A DNA stretch of 64,000 nucleotides from the NCBI RefSeq assembly GCF_030269445.1, contig NZ_BSTJ01000010.1, positions 1 through 64,000 on the forward strand, written 5' to 3'. Source of the DNA: Actinoallomurus iriomotensis (lineage in GTDB: Bacteria; Actinomycetota; Actinomycetes; Streptosporangiales; Streptosporangiaceae). A program made the position numbers and the translations under genes. The notes below the pieces were generated by a model. The model did no database searches. It saw only the letters and a program-made list of their open reading frames with translations, and had not been told where the DNA came from. Shown here piece after piece: positions 54,565 through 63,286 of this stretch. Numbering within the stretch: position 1 is the first letter of the stretch; each line of letters opens with the position of its first letter.

Positions 54565-56034
54565 TCAGCCCATGGCGACGTACTTGGTCTCCAGGAACTC
54601 CTCGATGCCGACCTTGCCACCCTCGCGGCCGAGGCCCGAGTGCTTGACGCCGCCGAAGGGCGCCGCCGGGTTGGACACCACGCCGCGGTTGAGGCCGACC
54701 ATGCCGGTCTCGAGCGCCTCCGACACCCGCAGCGCCCGGTCGAGGTCGCGGGTGTAGACGTAGGCGACCAGGCCGTACTCGGTGTCGTTGGCCCACGCGA
54801 GGGCCTGTTCCTCGGTGTCGAAGGCGGTCACCGGGGCGACCGGGCCGAAGATCTCCTCGTGGCGCATGCGCGCGTCGGCCGGCACTCCCGACAGGACGGT
54901 CGGCGGGTAGAAGTAGCCCGGACCGGCCGGCGCCGACCCGCCCGTACGGATCGTCGCGCCGCGGCTCACCGCGTCGTCCACCAGCGCGGCGACCTTCTGC
55001 CGGCCCGCCTCGTCGATGAGCGGCCCGACCTGGTTGGCCGGGTCGAGGCCGGGGCCGACGGTCAGCCGGCCCATCCGCTCGGCCAGCCGCCGGGTGAACT
55101 CCTCGGCGATCGGGGCCTCGGCGTAGAAGCGGTTCGCGGCGGTGCAGGCCTCGCCGATGTTGCGCATCTTGGCCAGCATGGCGCCCTCGACCGCCGCGTC
55201 GAGGTCGGCGTCGGCGAAGACGATGAACGGGGCGTTGCCGCCCAGTTCGAGTGAGACCCGCAGCACCTGGCTCGCGCTCTGACCGAGCAGCAGCCGCCCG
55301 ACCTCCGTGGAGCCGGTGAACGACAGCTTGCGGATCCGGCCGTCGCGCAGCAGCGGTTCGACCAGCGGGCCGGGGTCCGAGGTCGGCACGACGTTGAGCA
55401 CGCCGTCGGGCAGCCCGGCCTCGCGCAGCACGTCGGCGAGGGCCAGCGCGGACAGCGGCGTCTGCTCGGCCGGCTTGAGCACCATCGTGCAGCCGGCCGC
55501 GACGGCGGGTCCGATCTTGCGGGTGCCCATCGCCATCGGGAAGTTCCAGGGCGTCACCAGCAGGCTCGGGCCCACCGGCTGCCGCATGACGAGGAACCGG
55601 CTCCCGCCGTCCGGCGCGACCGCGTGGTCGCCGCCGATGCGTACCGCCTCCTCGGCGAACCACCGGAAGAACTCCGCGGCGTAGGCGACCTCGCCCAGCG
55701 ACTCGGCGATCGGCTTGCCCATCTCCGCGGTCATCAGCGCGGCGAACTCCTCGCGGCGCGCGAGCAGCAGCGCGTGCGCGCGGCGCAGGATCTCGCCGCG
55801 TTCGCGCGGCGCCGTGGCCGCCCAGGACGCCTGGGCCGCGACCGCGGCCGCCAGCGCCGCCATGCCGTCGGCGGGAGTCGCGTCGGCGACCGAGCACAGG
55901 GTCTTGCCGGTCGCCGGGTCCTCGACCGCGAAGGTGCCGCCCGCCTCGGCGTCACGCCACGAACCGCCGACGAACAGCCCCTTGGACACGGACTCCACCG
56001 CCGTACGGGCCGTCTCGAACGCGCCTTCGCTCAT
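54565..56034 (-). CDS. gabD: Succinate-semialdehyde dehydrogenase
   Basis: The 489-residue aldehyde dehydrogenase has the catalytic glutamate in SLELGGNAPF, the nucleophilic cysteine in IGEACTAANRF and the NAD-binding region TPWNFPMAMGTRKIGPA. Similarity to GabD-type enzymes and the divergent aminotransferase gene support oxidation of succinate semialdehyde to succinate. Its ribosome-binding site (GAAGGAGG) is supplied by the dispersed repeat copy B. Confidence 0.88.
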   Translation of the reverse strand: MSEGAFETARTAVESVSKGLFVGGSWRDAEAGGTFAVEDPATGKTLCSVADATPADGMAALAAAVAAQASWAATAPRERGEILRRAHALLLARREEFAALMTAEMGKPIAESLGEVAYAAEFFRWFAEEAVRIGGDHAVAPDGGSRFLVMRQPVGPSLLVTPWNFPMAMGTRKIGPAVAAGCTMVLKPAEQTPLSALALADVLREAGLPDGVLNVVPTSDPGPLVEPLLRDGRIRKLSFTGSTEVGRLLLGQSASQVLRVSLELGGNAPFIVFADADLDAAVEGAMLAKMRNIGEACTAANRFYAEAPIAEEFTRRLAERMGRLTVGPGLDPANQVGPLIDEAGRQKVAALVDDAVSRGATIRTGGSAPAGPGYFYPPTVLSGVPADARMRHEEIFGPVAPVTAFDTEEQALAWANDTEYGLVAYVYTRDLDRALRVSEALETGMVGLNRGVVSNPAAPFGGVKHSGLGREGGKVGIEEFLETKYVAMG

Positions 56035-56102
56035 GAGCCCTCCTTCGTCGGGGGAGTGACCAGGCGCACGTGCTTGCCGGTTCGCTCGCTTCGCTCGCTC
56101 AT
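56032..56102 (-). repeat. Intra-operon dispersed repeat, copy B
   Basis: The leader of gabD repeats the pcaH-pcaG spacer. Read on the minus strand, it has GAGCGAAGCGAG near its 5' end, TGGTCAC in the middle and CGACGAAGGAGG then CTCATGA at the gabD start. A 23-codon frame (MSERSERTGKHVRLVTPPTK and onward) runs through it and ends in a TGA overlapping the gabD ATG. Confidence 0.65.
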
Positions 56103-56160
56103 GGAGCCCTCCTGACCTGCGTCTGGACAATGCCTTTGGAGCATGCTTGCATATCATCAT

Positions 56161-56172
56161 ATTGTCAACAAT
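56161..56172. promoter_or_regulatory. GntR operator candidate, site 3
   Basis: ATTGT-CA-ACAAT is a perfect 12-bp dyad between the divergent gabD and aminotransferase genes, 15 bases before the aminotransferase start. It is identical over 12 bases to the centre of site 1. Confidence 0.7.
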
Positions 56173-56187
56173 CTTCAGGAGCGACCC

Positions 56188-57438
56188 ATGGCGCAGTTGT
56201 CCCCGGTTCTGACCCAGGCCACGCCCGTGCTGGCCGCCCGCGGCGAGGGCGTGCACCTCTACGACGAAGACGGCCGCCGCTACCTCGACTTCACCGCCGG
56301 GATCGGTGTGACGAACACCGGGCACTGCCACCCGCGCGTCGTACGGGCCGCGCAGGAGCAGGTCGCCACGCTCATCCACGGCCAGTACACGACGGTGATG
56401 CACCGCCCGCTGCTCCGGCTCACCGAGCGCCTGGGCGAGGTGCTCCCGGAGGGCCTGGACGCGCTGTTCTACCTCAACTCCGGCAGCGAGGCCGTCGAGG
56501 CGGCGATCCGGCTGGCCCGCCACGCGACCGGCCGGCAGAACATCGTCGTCTTCCACGGTTCCTTCCACGGGCGCACCATGGGCGCCGCCTCGCTGACCAC
56601 CGCCGGCACCAAGTTCCGCGCCGGCATCGGCCCGCTGATGCCCGGGGCGGCCGTCGCGCCGTTCCCGCAGGCGTACCGGTACGGCTGGAGCGAGGAGGAG
56701 GCCACGCGCTTCGCGCTGCGCGAGCTGGACTACCTGCTCGCGACGGTCAGCCCCGCGCAGGACACCGCCGCGTTCGTGGTCGAGCCGGTGCTCGGCGAGG
56801 GCGGCTACATCCCCGCCCCGCCCGGGTTCCTGGAGGGGCTGCGCGAGCGCGCCGACCGGCACGGCGGCCTGCTCATCGTCGACGAGGTCCAGACCGGCTT
56901 CGGGCGCACCGGGCGGTTCTGGGGGCACGAGCACGCCGACGTACGGCCGGACGTGCTCATCACGGCCAAGGGCCTGGCCAGCGGGTTCCCGCTGTCGGCG
57001 ATCGCCGCCCCGGCCGAGCTGATGGGCCGCGCCTGGCCGGGATCGCAGGGCGGCACGTACGGCGGCAACGCCGTGGCGTGCGCGGCCGCGCTGGCCACAC
57101 TGGACGTCATCCAGGACGAGGGACTGGTGGCCAACGCCGACGCGATGGGCCTTCGCCTGCGCGACGGGCTGCGCAAGGTCGCCTCGGCCCATCCGGTCAT
57201 CGGCGACGTACGCGGCCGCGGCCTCATGCTGGGCAGCGAGTTCGGCACCGGGGGCGAACCGGACCCCGCGGCCGCCCAGCGGGCCCAGCGGGAGGCGGCA
57301 CAGCGCGGGCTCCTGCTGCTGACCTGCGGCGCGTACGGCAACGTCGTCCGGATGATCCCGCCGCTGGTGGTCGACGCCGCGCAGATCGACGAGGCCGTGC
57401 AGATCTGGTCCGAGGCGGTCGCCGCGGCGGTGGAGTGA
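56188..57438 (+). CDS. gabT: Class III aminotransferase, probably 4-aminobutyrate
   Basis: The 416-residue PLP enzyme has SGSEAVEAAIRLAR, FHGSFHGRTMGA, IVDEVQTGFGRTG and the Schiff-base lysine in LITAKGLASGFPLSA. With the divergent SSADH it could convert 4-aminobutyrate to succinate semialdehyde and then succinate. The amino donor cannot be fixed from sequence; ornithine or beta-alanine transaminases are close relatives. A TTGTCAACAA dyad just before the start implies control by the GntR protein. Confidence 0.85.
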   Translation: MAQLSPVLTQATPVLAARGEGVHLYDEDGRRYLDFTAGIGVTNTGHCHPRVVRAAQEQVATLIHGQYTTVMHRPLLRLTERLGEVLPEGLDALFYLNSGSEAVEAAIRLARHATGRQNIVVFHGSFHGRTMGAASLTTAGTKFRAGIGPLMPGAAVAPFPQAYRYGWSEEEATRFALRELDYLLATVSPAQDTAAFVVEPVLGEGGYIPAPPGFLEGLRERADRHGGLLIVDEVQTGFGRTGRFWGHEHADVRPDVLITAKGLASGFPLSAIAAPAELMGRAWPGSQGGTYGGNAVACAAALATLDVIQDEGLVANADAMGLRLRDGLRKVASAHPVIGDVRGRGLMLGSEFGTGGEPDPAAAQRAQREAAQRGLLLLTCGAYGNVVRMIPPLVVDAAQIDEAVQIWSEAVAAAVE

Positions 57439-57495
57439 GGAGACCACCCCTCGCCGACATAAGGGCGCTGACCCGCCCAAACTAGAATCGTGTTC

Positions 57496-57948
57496 GTGAC
57501 TGAGACGCGATGGCTGAACGCCGATGAGCAGCGCATCTGGCGTGCGTATCTGAACTCGCACCGGCTGCTGCTCGACGCCATCGACGCCCAGCTGCGCCGC
57601 GACTCGGGCCTCCCGCACGCCTACTACGAGATCCTGGTCCGGCTGTCCGAGGAGACCGGCCGGGCCCTGCGGATGACCGAGCTCGCCGACGCCACCCGGA
57701 TGTCGGCGAGCCGGCTCTCCCACGCCATCGCGCGCCTGGAGGAGCGCGGCTGGGTACGCCGGGAGAACTGCCCGACCGACCGGCGCGGCCAGATCGCGGT
57801 GCTGACCGACGACGGCTTCACGGCGCTGGAGGCCGCCGCCCCCGGGCACGTGGAGACCGTCCGCAGCGTCATCTTCGACACGCTCGACGCCGACCAGGTC
57901 CGCCGGCTCGGCGAGATCAGCGAGATCCTCGCCCGTCGGCTGACCTGA
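57496..57948 (+). CDS. MarR family regulator
   Basis: The 150-residue regulator has a winged helix (EETGRALRMTELADATRMSA, SRLSHAIARLEERGWV, PTDRRGQIAVLT) with flanking dimerisation helices. TAGAAT at 57483-57488 is a good -10 element. Transcription would start almost at the GTG at 57496, so the mRNA is probably leaderless. An in-frame GTG at 57490 is less likely. The target is unknown. Confidence 0.85.
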   Translation: MTETRWLNADEQRIWRAYLNSHRLLLDAIDAQLRRDSGLPHAYYEILVRLSEETGRALRMTELADATRMSASRLSHAIARLEERGWVRRENCPTDRRGQIAVLTDDGFTALEAAAPGHVETVRSVIFDTLDADQVRRLGEISEILARRLT

Positions 57949-58014
57949 CGCTCACCGGGGTGCGCCGGACATATTCCGTTGTGGGGGCGGACGCACGACC
58001 CTAAGGTCACCGGC

Positions 58015-58695
58015 ATGTCCCTACGCCTTCGGATGCGTCAAGCCCTGCCCGAAGCGATGCGCGCCCGCGACAAGGCCGCGGTGAGCGCCCTGCGCTCGGC
58101 GCTCGCCGCGCTGGACAACGCCGAGGCGGTGCCCGTGGACGGATCCGGGCCACACGGCCTCCAGCAGTCGCCCGTCGGCGTCGGCGCCACGGAGGCGGCG
58201 CGACGCGAGCTGAGCGAACGGGCCATGGCGGACATCGTGCGCGCGGAGGCCGGTGAGCGGCTGGAGATGGCGGCCCGGCTGACGGCGCCCGCGCAGGCGG
58301 ACCGGGCGACGCGGCTGCGTGCCGAGGCCGCCGTGCTGACGCGCTTCCTCGACGGCCCCGACCCGAGGGGGCCCGCCGCCCTCAAAGGTCCCGGTGCGCT
58401 GATGACCGGCGTCGCCGCGGTCGTCAGCTCCGGGGCCGGGTTCCCCGAGGGCGGCCGGCTGACCGTGGTGGCCGTGCCAGGCGTGACCGGCCCACGGCTC
58501 GCCGGTCAGCAGCCCTTGAAGTGCTTGTCGGCGGACCAGCCGGTGTTGGCCCACGACCGGGGCGCCGCCGGCGTGAAGCCGGGGAACGACTTCGCCAGTT
58601 GGCCGAGCAGCCAGTTGGTGAAACGGGCCGCCCCCTGCGGGCAGGTGTGGATGCCGTCGGTGCTGCGGTCCGCCCTGCCGTCTCTGACCCGCTGA
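58015..58695 (+). CDS. GatB/YqeY-like protein with unusual C-terminal overrun
   Basis: The first 120 residues match the YqeY family (LRLRMRQALPEAMRARDKAA, SALRSALAALDNAEAV, RRELSERAMADIVRAEAGER), proteins with tRNA-amidotransferase-like tails. Homologues normally end near AEAAVLTRFL. Here the frame continues for about 105 further residues, the last 63 antisense to the SGNH lipoprotein gene. The natural stop has probably been lost by mutation or indel, and the extension is likely non-homologous. Confidence 0.7.
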   Translation: MSLRLRMRQALPEAMRARDKAAVSALRSALAALDNAEAVPVDGSGPHGLQQSPVGVGATEAARRELSERAMADIVRAEAGERLEMAARLTAPAQADRATRLRAEAAVLTRFLDGPDPRGPAALKGPGALMTGVAAVVSSGAGFPEGGRLTVVAVPGVTGPRLAGQQPLKCLSADQPVLAHDRGAAGVKPGNDFASWPSSQLVKRAAPCGQVWMPSVLRSALPSLTR

Positions 58696-59258
58696 TAGGT
58701 CCTGCCCCACACCGCGCCGGCGTCGAGCAGTTGGGCCCGCCCGGACGACTCCGCCGCGACCGCCCGGGCGACGTCCGGGGCGCGGTCCAGGTCGGCCATG
58801 TGCGGCCGGTAGAAGTCGTCGGCCCTGATCGGCGGCGCGGTGACCATGACCAGCTTCGCGCCCGCCCCGGTCACGGTGGTCAGGAGCCTGTCGTAGGCGG
58901 CCCGCTGCTGCTGCCGGCTGCCCCAGTCGTAGGTGGTGAGCTGGTAGACGACCACGGTGGGCCGGGCGGAGGCGATCTGTGCCGGCAGCTTCTTCCAGTT
59001 CTCGCCGGAGAACGGTCCGACGACGTTCCCGCCGCCGTCGGCGGCGATCGACTGGAACGCCACACCACCGGCCTTGAAGGCGGCCGCCAGCGGCAGCGCC
59101 TCACCGGCGGCGATGGAGTCGCCGAGGAAGAGCACCTTGGACAGGCCGGGGCCGGTGGGGGCCGCCGTCGCGGTGGACCCGCCGGAGCAGGCGGTCAGCA
59201 GGAGCAGCCCGGTCAGGCCCGGGATGAGGCCCGGGATGAGGCTTCGTGTCTTGGTCAT
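58506..59258 (-). CDS. SGNH-hydrolase lipoprotein
   Basis: The ATG at 59258 gives 250 residues with a lipoprotein signal (LIPGLTGLLLLTAC, cut before Cys). The mature part has the SGNH block I GDSIAAGEALP with the nucleophilic serine, a glycine in GGGNVVG, and the C-terminal Asp-His pair in DGIHTCPQG. Extracytoplasmic esterase or deacylase activity is expected. Its 3' end overlaps the overrun of the YqeY-like gene. It is divergent from the two-component operon. Confidence 0.83.
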   Translation of the reverse strand: MTKTRSLIPGLIPGLTGLLLLTACSGGSTATAAPTGPGLSKVLFLGDSIAAGEALPLAAAFKAGGVAFQSIAADGGGNVVGPFSGENWKKLPAQIASARPTVVVYQLTTYDWGSRQQQRAAYDRLLTTVTGAGAKLVMVTAPPIRADDFYRPHMADLDRAPDVARAVAAESSGRAQLLDAGAVWGRTYQRVRDGRADRSTDGIHTCPQGAARFTNWLLGQLAKSFPGFTPAAPRSWANTGWSADKHFKGC

Positions 59259-59370
59259 GGCCTCGACGGTGCCGCCGCCGTGTCCCGGTGCCTGCGCCGT
59301 CGTGTCCCGGTTGTGTCGCAGGAGAACGCCGTCACCGTCGAGCCGGGCCGGTCCTGTCCATACTGGACGG

Positions 59371-60045
59371 GTGCCGGCGATTCTGCTCATCGAGGACGAT
59401 CCCCTGGTTCGGCGCGGGTTGCAGCTCGCGCTGAGCCGGCACGGCCACGGCGTCCGCACCGCGGAGACCGGCGAGGTCGGTCTGCGCGAGCTGCGCTCGT
59501 CAGCGCCGGACCTGGTGGTGCTCGACCTCATGCTTCCGGGCATCGACGGGTTCGGGGTGTGCCGCCGGATCCGGGCGGCCGGTGACGTGCCGGTGATCAT
59601 CCTCACCGCCCGCGGTGACGACTTCGACGTCGTCGGTGGTCTGGAGGCGGGCGCGGACGACTATGTCGTCAAGCCGGTACAGCCCACCGTGCTCGACGCG
59701 CGCATCCGCGCGGTGCTGCGCCGCGGCGCCGGCGGCTCCGGCGACGTGCGAGTGCACCGCGACCTGCGCGTCGACACCACCGCGCTGACGGTGTCGTTGC
59801 GCGGCTCACCGGTGTCGCTGACGCCGACCGAGCTGCGGCTGCTGCTGGCCCTGTCCCGGGCTCCCGGGCGGGTGTTCAGCCGGCAGCAGCTGCTGGAGGA
59901 AGTGTGGGAGCACGACTACCTCGGTGACTCCCGGCTGGTCGACAACTGCGTGCAGCGGCTGCGGGGGAAGATCGAGGCCGATCCCACGACGCCGGTGTAC
60001 GTGCAGACCGTACGCGGGTTCGGCTACCGGTTCGGGCCGGTATGA
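59371..60045 (+). CDS. OmpR-type response regulator, CseB-like
   Basis: The 224-residue regulator has a receiver domain with acidic pocket IEDD, phospho-acceptor in LVVLDLMLPGIDG and lysine in VVKPV, then an OmpR-type winged helix (LTPTELRLLLALSRAPGRVF, VQTVRGFGYRF). CATACT at 59359-59364 is a plausible -10, so the GTG start would be leaderless. The sequence and the downstream order recall the CseB-CseC envelope-stress system of Streptomyces, but no sigE gene is linked. Confidence 0.88.
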   Translation: MPAILLIEDDPLVRRGLQLALSRHGHGVRTAETGEVGLRELRSSAPDLVVLDLMLPGIDGFGVCRRIRAAGDVPVIILTARGDDFDVVGGLEAGADDYVVKPVQPTVLDARIRAVLRRGAGGSGDVRVHRDLRVDTTALTVSLRGSPVSLTPTELRLLLALSRAPGRVFSRQQLLEEVWEHDYLGDSRLVDNCVQRLRGKIEADPTTPVYVQTVRGFGYRFGPV

Positions 60046-61454
60046 CCAGGCGGCCGAGGCCGCGCGGGCTGCGTGTCCGGCTGGTGGTCGCGTTCGTGCT
60101 GGTGACCGTGCTCGGTGCCGCCGCGGCGGCCTGGTCGAGCGCCGGATCGGCGAGCGCCGCGCTGGTCGCCTCGACGCAGCAGCGGCTCACCGAGACCATC
60201 GCCGGGCAGATCGGTGCGATCACCCCCCAGCTGGTCTATCCGCCGGACCAGGGCGCGCTGGAACGGCTGCGCGCGGCCGTCGGCGCGGACACCCTGGTGA
60301 CCTACCGGAACCTGCGTTCGGCGGAGGGCCCCGACACCGGGCTCGTCACCGATGCGCTGCGCACCGCCGTACGCACCCGGCGCCGGCTCGTCACCGAGCG
60401 GATCATCGCGGGCGGCAAGCCCTGGCTGCTGGTCGGCATGCCCATCACCCTCACCGCGCCGAACGGCGCCCGCACCCCGTCCGGCATCGAGGTGTACGCC
60501 GTGCGCGACCTCAGCAACGTCGAGCGGCGGATCGACGGCCTCGCCAGGACCGCGGCCGGCACCGCCGCGCTGGCGCTGCCGCCGGCCGTGCTGCTGGCGC
60601 TGATCGCCGCGGGCGGCGTGCTGCGCCCGGTGCGTGAACTCCGCGACACCGCGCGCCGGCTGGCGGCCGGTGATCTCGACGCGCGGTCGCCGCCGCAGGG
60701 CGCCGACGAGCTGGCCGAACTGACCGTGACCATCAACGAGATGGCCGAGTCGGTGCAGGCGTCGATGGCGGCGATGCGGCGGATGCAGGCCGATGCCAGG
60801 AGGTTCGCCGCCGACGTCTCCCACGAGCTGCGTACCCCGTTGAGCACGCTGACGGCGGTGGTGGAGGTGCTGGCGACGACGACCGACGGGATGGAGGCGG
60901 ACGCGCGCGAGTCCGCGCAGATGGCGATCACCGAGACACATCGGCTGGTCCGGCTCGTCGAGGACCTGATGGAGGTGTCCCGCTTCGACGCCGGCACCGC
61001 CCGGCTGCGGGTGGAGGAGGTCGACGCGGCCCGCGCCGTACGTGACTGCCTGCGGGCCCGTGGGCGGCTGGACCGGGTCGACGTGGTGGCCCCGGACGGG
61101 ATCCTCCTGCGGGTGGACCCGCGCAGGCTGGACGTCATCGTGGCCAACCTGGCCGAGAACGCGTTGCGGCACGGCGCACCGCCGGTGCGCGTGCGCGTCT
61201 CGGCGTCACGGGAGCAGGTGCTGATCGAGGTCACCGACGGCGGACCGGGCCTGCCCGAGCAGGTGTTGCCGCAGGTGTTCGACCGCTTCTACAAGGCCGA
61301 CGCCGCTCGCACCCGTACGCCGGGCAACGGGCTCGGGCTGGCGATCGCCCGGGAGAACGCCCGTCTGCACGGCGGCGATCTCACCGCGGGCAATGCCGAC
61401 GGCGGCGGTGCGCGCTTCGTGCTGCGGCTGCCGAGGAATCCGGAGGACCGGTGA
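60042..61454 (+). CDS. Membrane sensor histidine kinase, CseC-like
   Basis: The 470-residue kinase has a membrane helix near residues 12-34, an extracytoplasmic sensor region to about 175, a second helix (ALALPPAVLLALIAAGGVL) and a HAMP domain. The H-box DVSHELRTPLSTL, N-box NLAENALRHG and G-boxes DGGPGLPEQV and NGLGLAIAREN follow. It overlaps the regulator gene by four bases (ATGA). The following lipoprotein gene overlaps its stop, so sensor and lipoprotein are probably functionally linked. Confidence 0.9.
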   Translation: MTRRPRPRGLRVRLVVAFVLVTVLGAAAAAWSSAGSASAALVASTQQRLTETIAGQIGAITPQLVYPPDQGALERLRAAVGADTLVTYRNLRSAEGPDTGLVTDALRTAVRTRRRLVTERIIAGGKPWLLVGMPITLTAPNGARTPSGIEVYAVRDLSNVERRIDGLARTAAGTAALALPPAVLLALIAAGGVLRPVRELRDTARRLAAGDLDARSPPQGADELAELTVTINEMAESVQASMAAMRRMQADARRFAADVSHELRTPLSTLTAVVEVLATTTDGMEADARESAQMAITETHRLVRLVEDLMEVSRFDAGTARLRVEEVDAARAVRDCLRARGRLDRVDVVAPDGILLRVDPRRLDVIVANLAENALRHGAPPVRVRVSASREQVLIEVTDGGPGLPEQVLPQVFDRFYKADAARTRTPGNGLGLAIARENARLHGGDLTAGNADGGGARFVLRLPRNPEDR

Positions 61455-61930
61455 GGCGGATGCGGATCTGGCCGGCGGTCGTGGTCCTGCTGCTCGCGGG
61501 ATGCGGTGTCCGTCCTTCCGGGGTGGCCGACGGCGGCGAGGCCCCGACGGGCGTGGCACCCGGGGTGACGCTGTACTTCGTCGGCGCGCGGGGCGAGCTC
61601 TCGCCGCAGCTGCGGCGAACCGGCCACCTGGGCGGGATCCCCGAGGCCATGGCGCTGCTCCTCTCGGGGCCCGGCGAATCCGGTCTGCGCACCGACATCT
61701 CGGCGAGCGCGACGACCCAGGTCGTGGTGACCGTCGCACCGGGCGTCATCCGGCTCCTGGTGCCGCTGTCGATTCACGAGGTGACCCCGCTGGGCATCGA
61801 CCAGATCGTGTGTACGGCGCTGGGCGTGCACATCCAGAGCGGCGGATCCAAGCGCACGGAGGCGCAGGTCCGCTTCACCCTGCCCACCCCGGAGTCGGAC
61901 AAGCGGCGAACCTGCCCGCTGTTCAGGTGA
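61451..61930 (+). CDS. Small lipoprotein coupled to the two-component system
   Basis: The 159-residue product begins at a GTG overlapping the kinase stop. It has a lipoprotein signal (WPAVVVLLLAGC) and a mature domain of about 140 residues with a GerMN-like pattern (VTLYFVGARGELSPQLR, IPEAMALLLSGP, LRTDISASATTQVVVTV). Lipoproteins beside Cse-type kinases modulate sensing in Streptomyces (CseA), though CseA is unrelated in position. Its TGA abuts the TCA of the acyltransferase with no gap. Confidence 0.82.
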   Translation: MRRMRIWPAVVVLLLAGCGVRPSGVADGGEAPTGVAPGVTLYFVGARGELSPQLRRTGHLGGIPEAMALLLSGPGESGLRTDISASATTQVVVTVAPGVIRLLVPLSIHEVTPLGIDQIVCTALGVHIQSGGSKRTEAQVRFTLPTPESDKRRTCPLFR

Positions 61931-63133
61931 TCAGCCCAGCCTGCCGATGTCGATGGTGACCGGGGCCGGGGCGGGCAGCACCGACCACAACACGGCCAGC
62001 CCGGCCATGACCGCCGCGAACGCGAGCAGCCCGCTTCGCCTCGTGGCCCACCCGGCACGGAACCGGATCGGGTCCTCGACCAGGTACTTCGAGAGCACGG
62101 CGAGACCGATCGACACGGCGCACGCCGCGACCGTACGGACCCACCCGCGCTGCGCGGAGAGCAGTACGAAGACGGGCCAGTGCCACAGGTACAGGCTGTA
62201 GGAGATCAGTCCCAGCCCGCGCAGCGGCCACGAGGCGAGGACCGTGCCGACCGCCGTTCGCGGCTCTCCCGCACACAGCCCGACCAGCAGCGCGGCGGCC
62301 AGCGAGTGCACGAAGAGCCCGCCGGTGAACAGCCACGCCGAGTTCACACCGTCGACGAGCGACCACGCCGTGCCCATTCCGATCGCCAGCGAGCACGACA
62401 CGACGCCCGCCCGCCGGCCGGCCACGCGGGCCACCAGGGCGCGCACCGGCCGGGTGGCGACCATGGCGCCCAGCAACAACGAGAACGCCCGGGTGTCGGT
62501 GCCGGTGTAGACCCGGGTCGGGTCCGCCGGGTCGACCAGCGTGACCATCAGCACCAGTGAGACGACCGAGACCAGGGCCGCGACCAGGGCCGCGACCGTC
62601 GCGACCCGCCGTCCACACCGGGCGATGACCAGCAGGACCACCGGCCACACCAGGTAGAACTGCTCCTCGACCGCGATGCTCCACAGGTGCTCGAACACCC
62701 GGGACGGCCCGAACCGGTCCCAGTAGCCGGCCGACTCGGCGAGCAGATGCCAGTTGACCAGGTTCAGCTGCACCCACGGGCCGTCCGAGAGCGTGGTTCG
62801 CACCAGGTCCGGCGGCCCCACCGCCCACACCAGCACGGTGACGCCGGCGAGCATGGTCGCCAGGGCGGGCAGCAGCCGGCGGGCGCGCCGGCCCCAGAAG
62901 GCGACCAGCGACACGGTGCCGGTCGCCTCGATCTCCCGCAGCAGCAGGTCGGTGATGAGGTGGCCGGACAGTGCGAAGAACAGGTCCACCCCGAGGAAAC
63001 CACCGGGCAGGTGGCCGGTGTGGAACAACAGCACCCCGAGGATCGCGGCACCCCGTAGCCCGTCCAGCGCGGGCAGGTGCGGCCTGCGCCCGGTCGTCGC
63101 CCGAGTGGCCCTGGCCGGTTGAAGCTGCGTCAT
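61931..63133 (-). CDS. OafA/YrhL-type membrane acyltransferase
   Basis: The 400-residue protein has about ten membrane helices and the acyltransferase-3 motifs LPALDGLRGAAILGVLLFHT (catalytic His), FLGVDLFFALSGHLI, RRARRLLPA and SIAVEEQFYLVWPV. It transfers acyl groups to surface sugars. The extracellular SGNH domain found in many relatives is absent; a separate SGNH lipoprotein at 58506 could supply the partner activity (inference). Its stop is back-to-back with the lipoprotein gene. Confidence 0.9.
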   Translation of the reverse strand: MTQLQPARATRATTGRRPHLPALDGLRGAAILGVLLFHTGHLPGGFLGVDLFFALSGHLITDLLLREIEATGTVSLVAFWGRRARRLLPALATMLAGVTVLVWAVGPPDLVRTTLSDGPWVQLNLVNWHLLAESAGYWDRFGPSRVFEHLWSIAVEEQFYLVWPVVLLVIARCGRRVATVAALVAALVSVVSLVLMVTLVDPADPTRVYTGTDTRAFSLLLGAMVATRPVRALVARVAGRRAGVVSCSLAIGMGTAWSLVDGVNSAWLFTGGLFVHSLAAALLVGLCAGEPRTAVGTVLASWPLRGLGLISYSLYLWHWPVFVLLSAQRGWVRTVAACAVSIGLAVLSKYLVEDPIRFRAGWATRRSGLLAFAAVMAGLAVLWSVLPAPAPVTIDIGRLG

Positions 63134-63224
63134 GGTGCCGACCGTGCCGGACCCGTGTCGAGATGCCGTCCGCGTCAGGTCGCAGTCGTGTCGTAACCGG
63201 CGGACGGCTTCTCGCGACAGGTCC

Positions 63225-63286
63225 TTGGGCCTGTCTCAAAGTCCGCGCCGCGCAGTAGGACAGCGGGGCTTTGAGACAGGCCCTAA
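63225..63286. mobile_element. MITE-like element, short copy
   Basis: GGGCCTGTCTCAAAG (63227-63241) and CTTTGAGACAGGCCC (63269-63283) form perfect 15-bp inverted repeats around 27 bases. The right half matches the right end of the 33-kb element over about 40 bases. The TAG stop of the GH2 gene lies in the terminal CCCTAA. As RNA this would be a strong hairpin and may act as the terminator of that gene. Confidence 0.7.
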
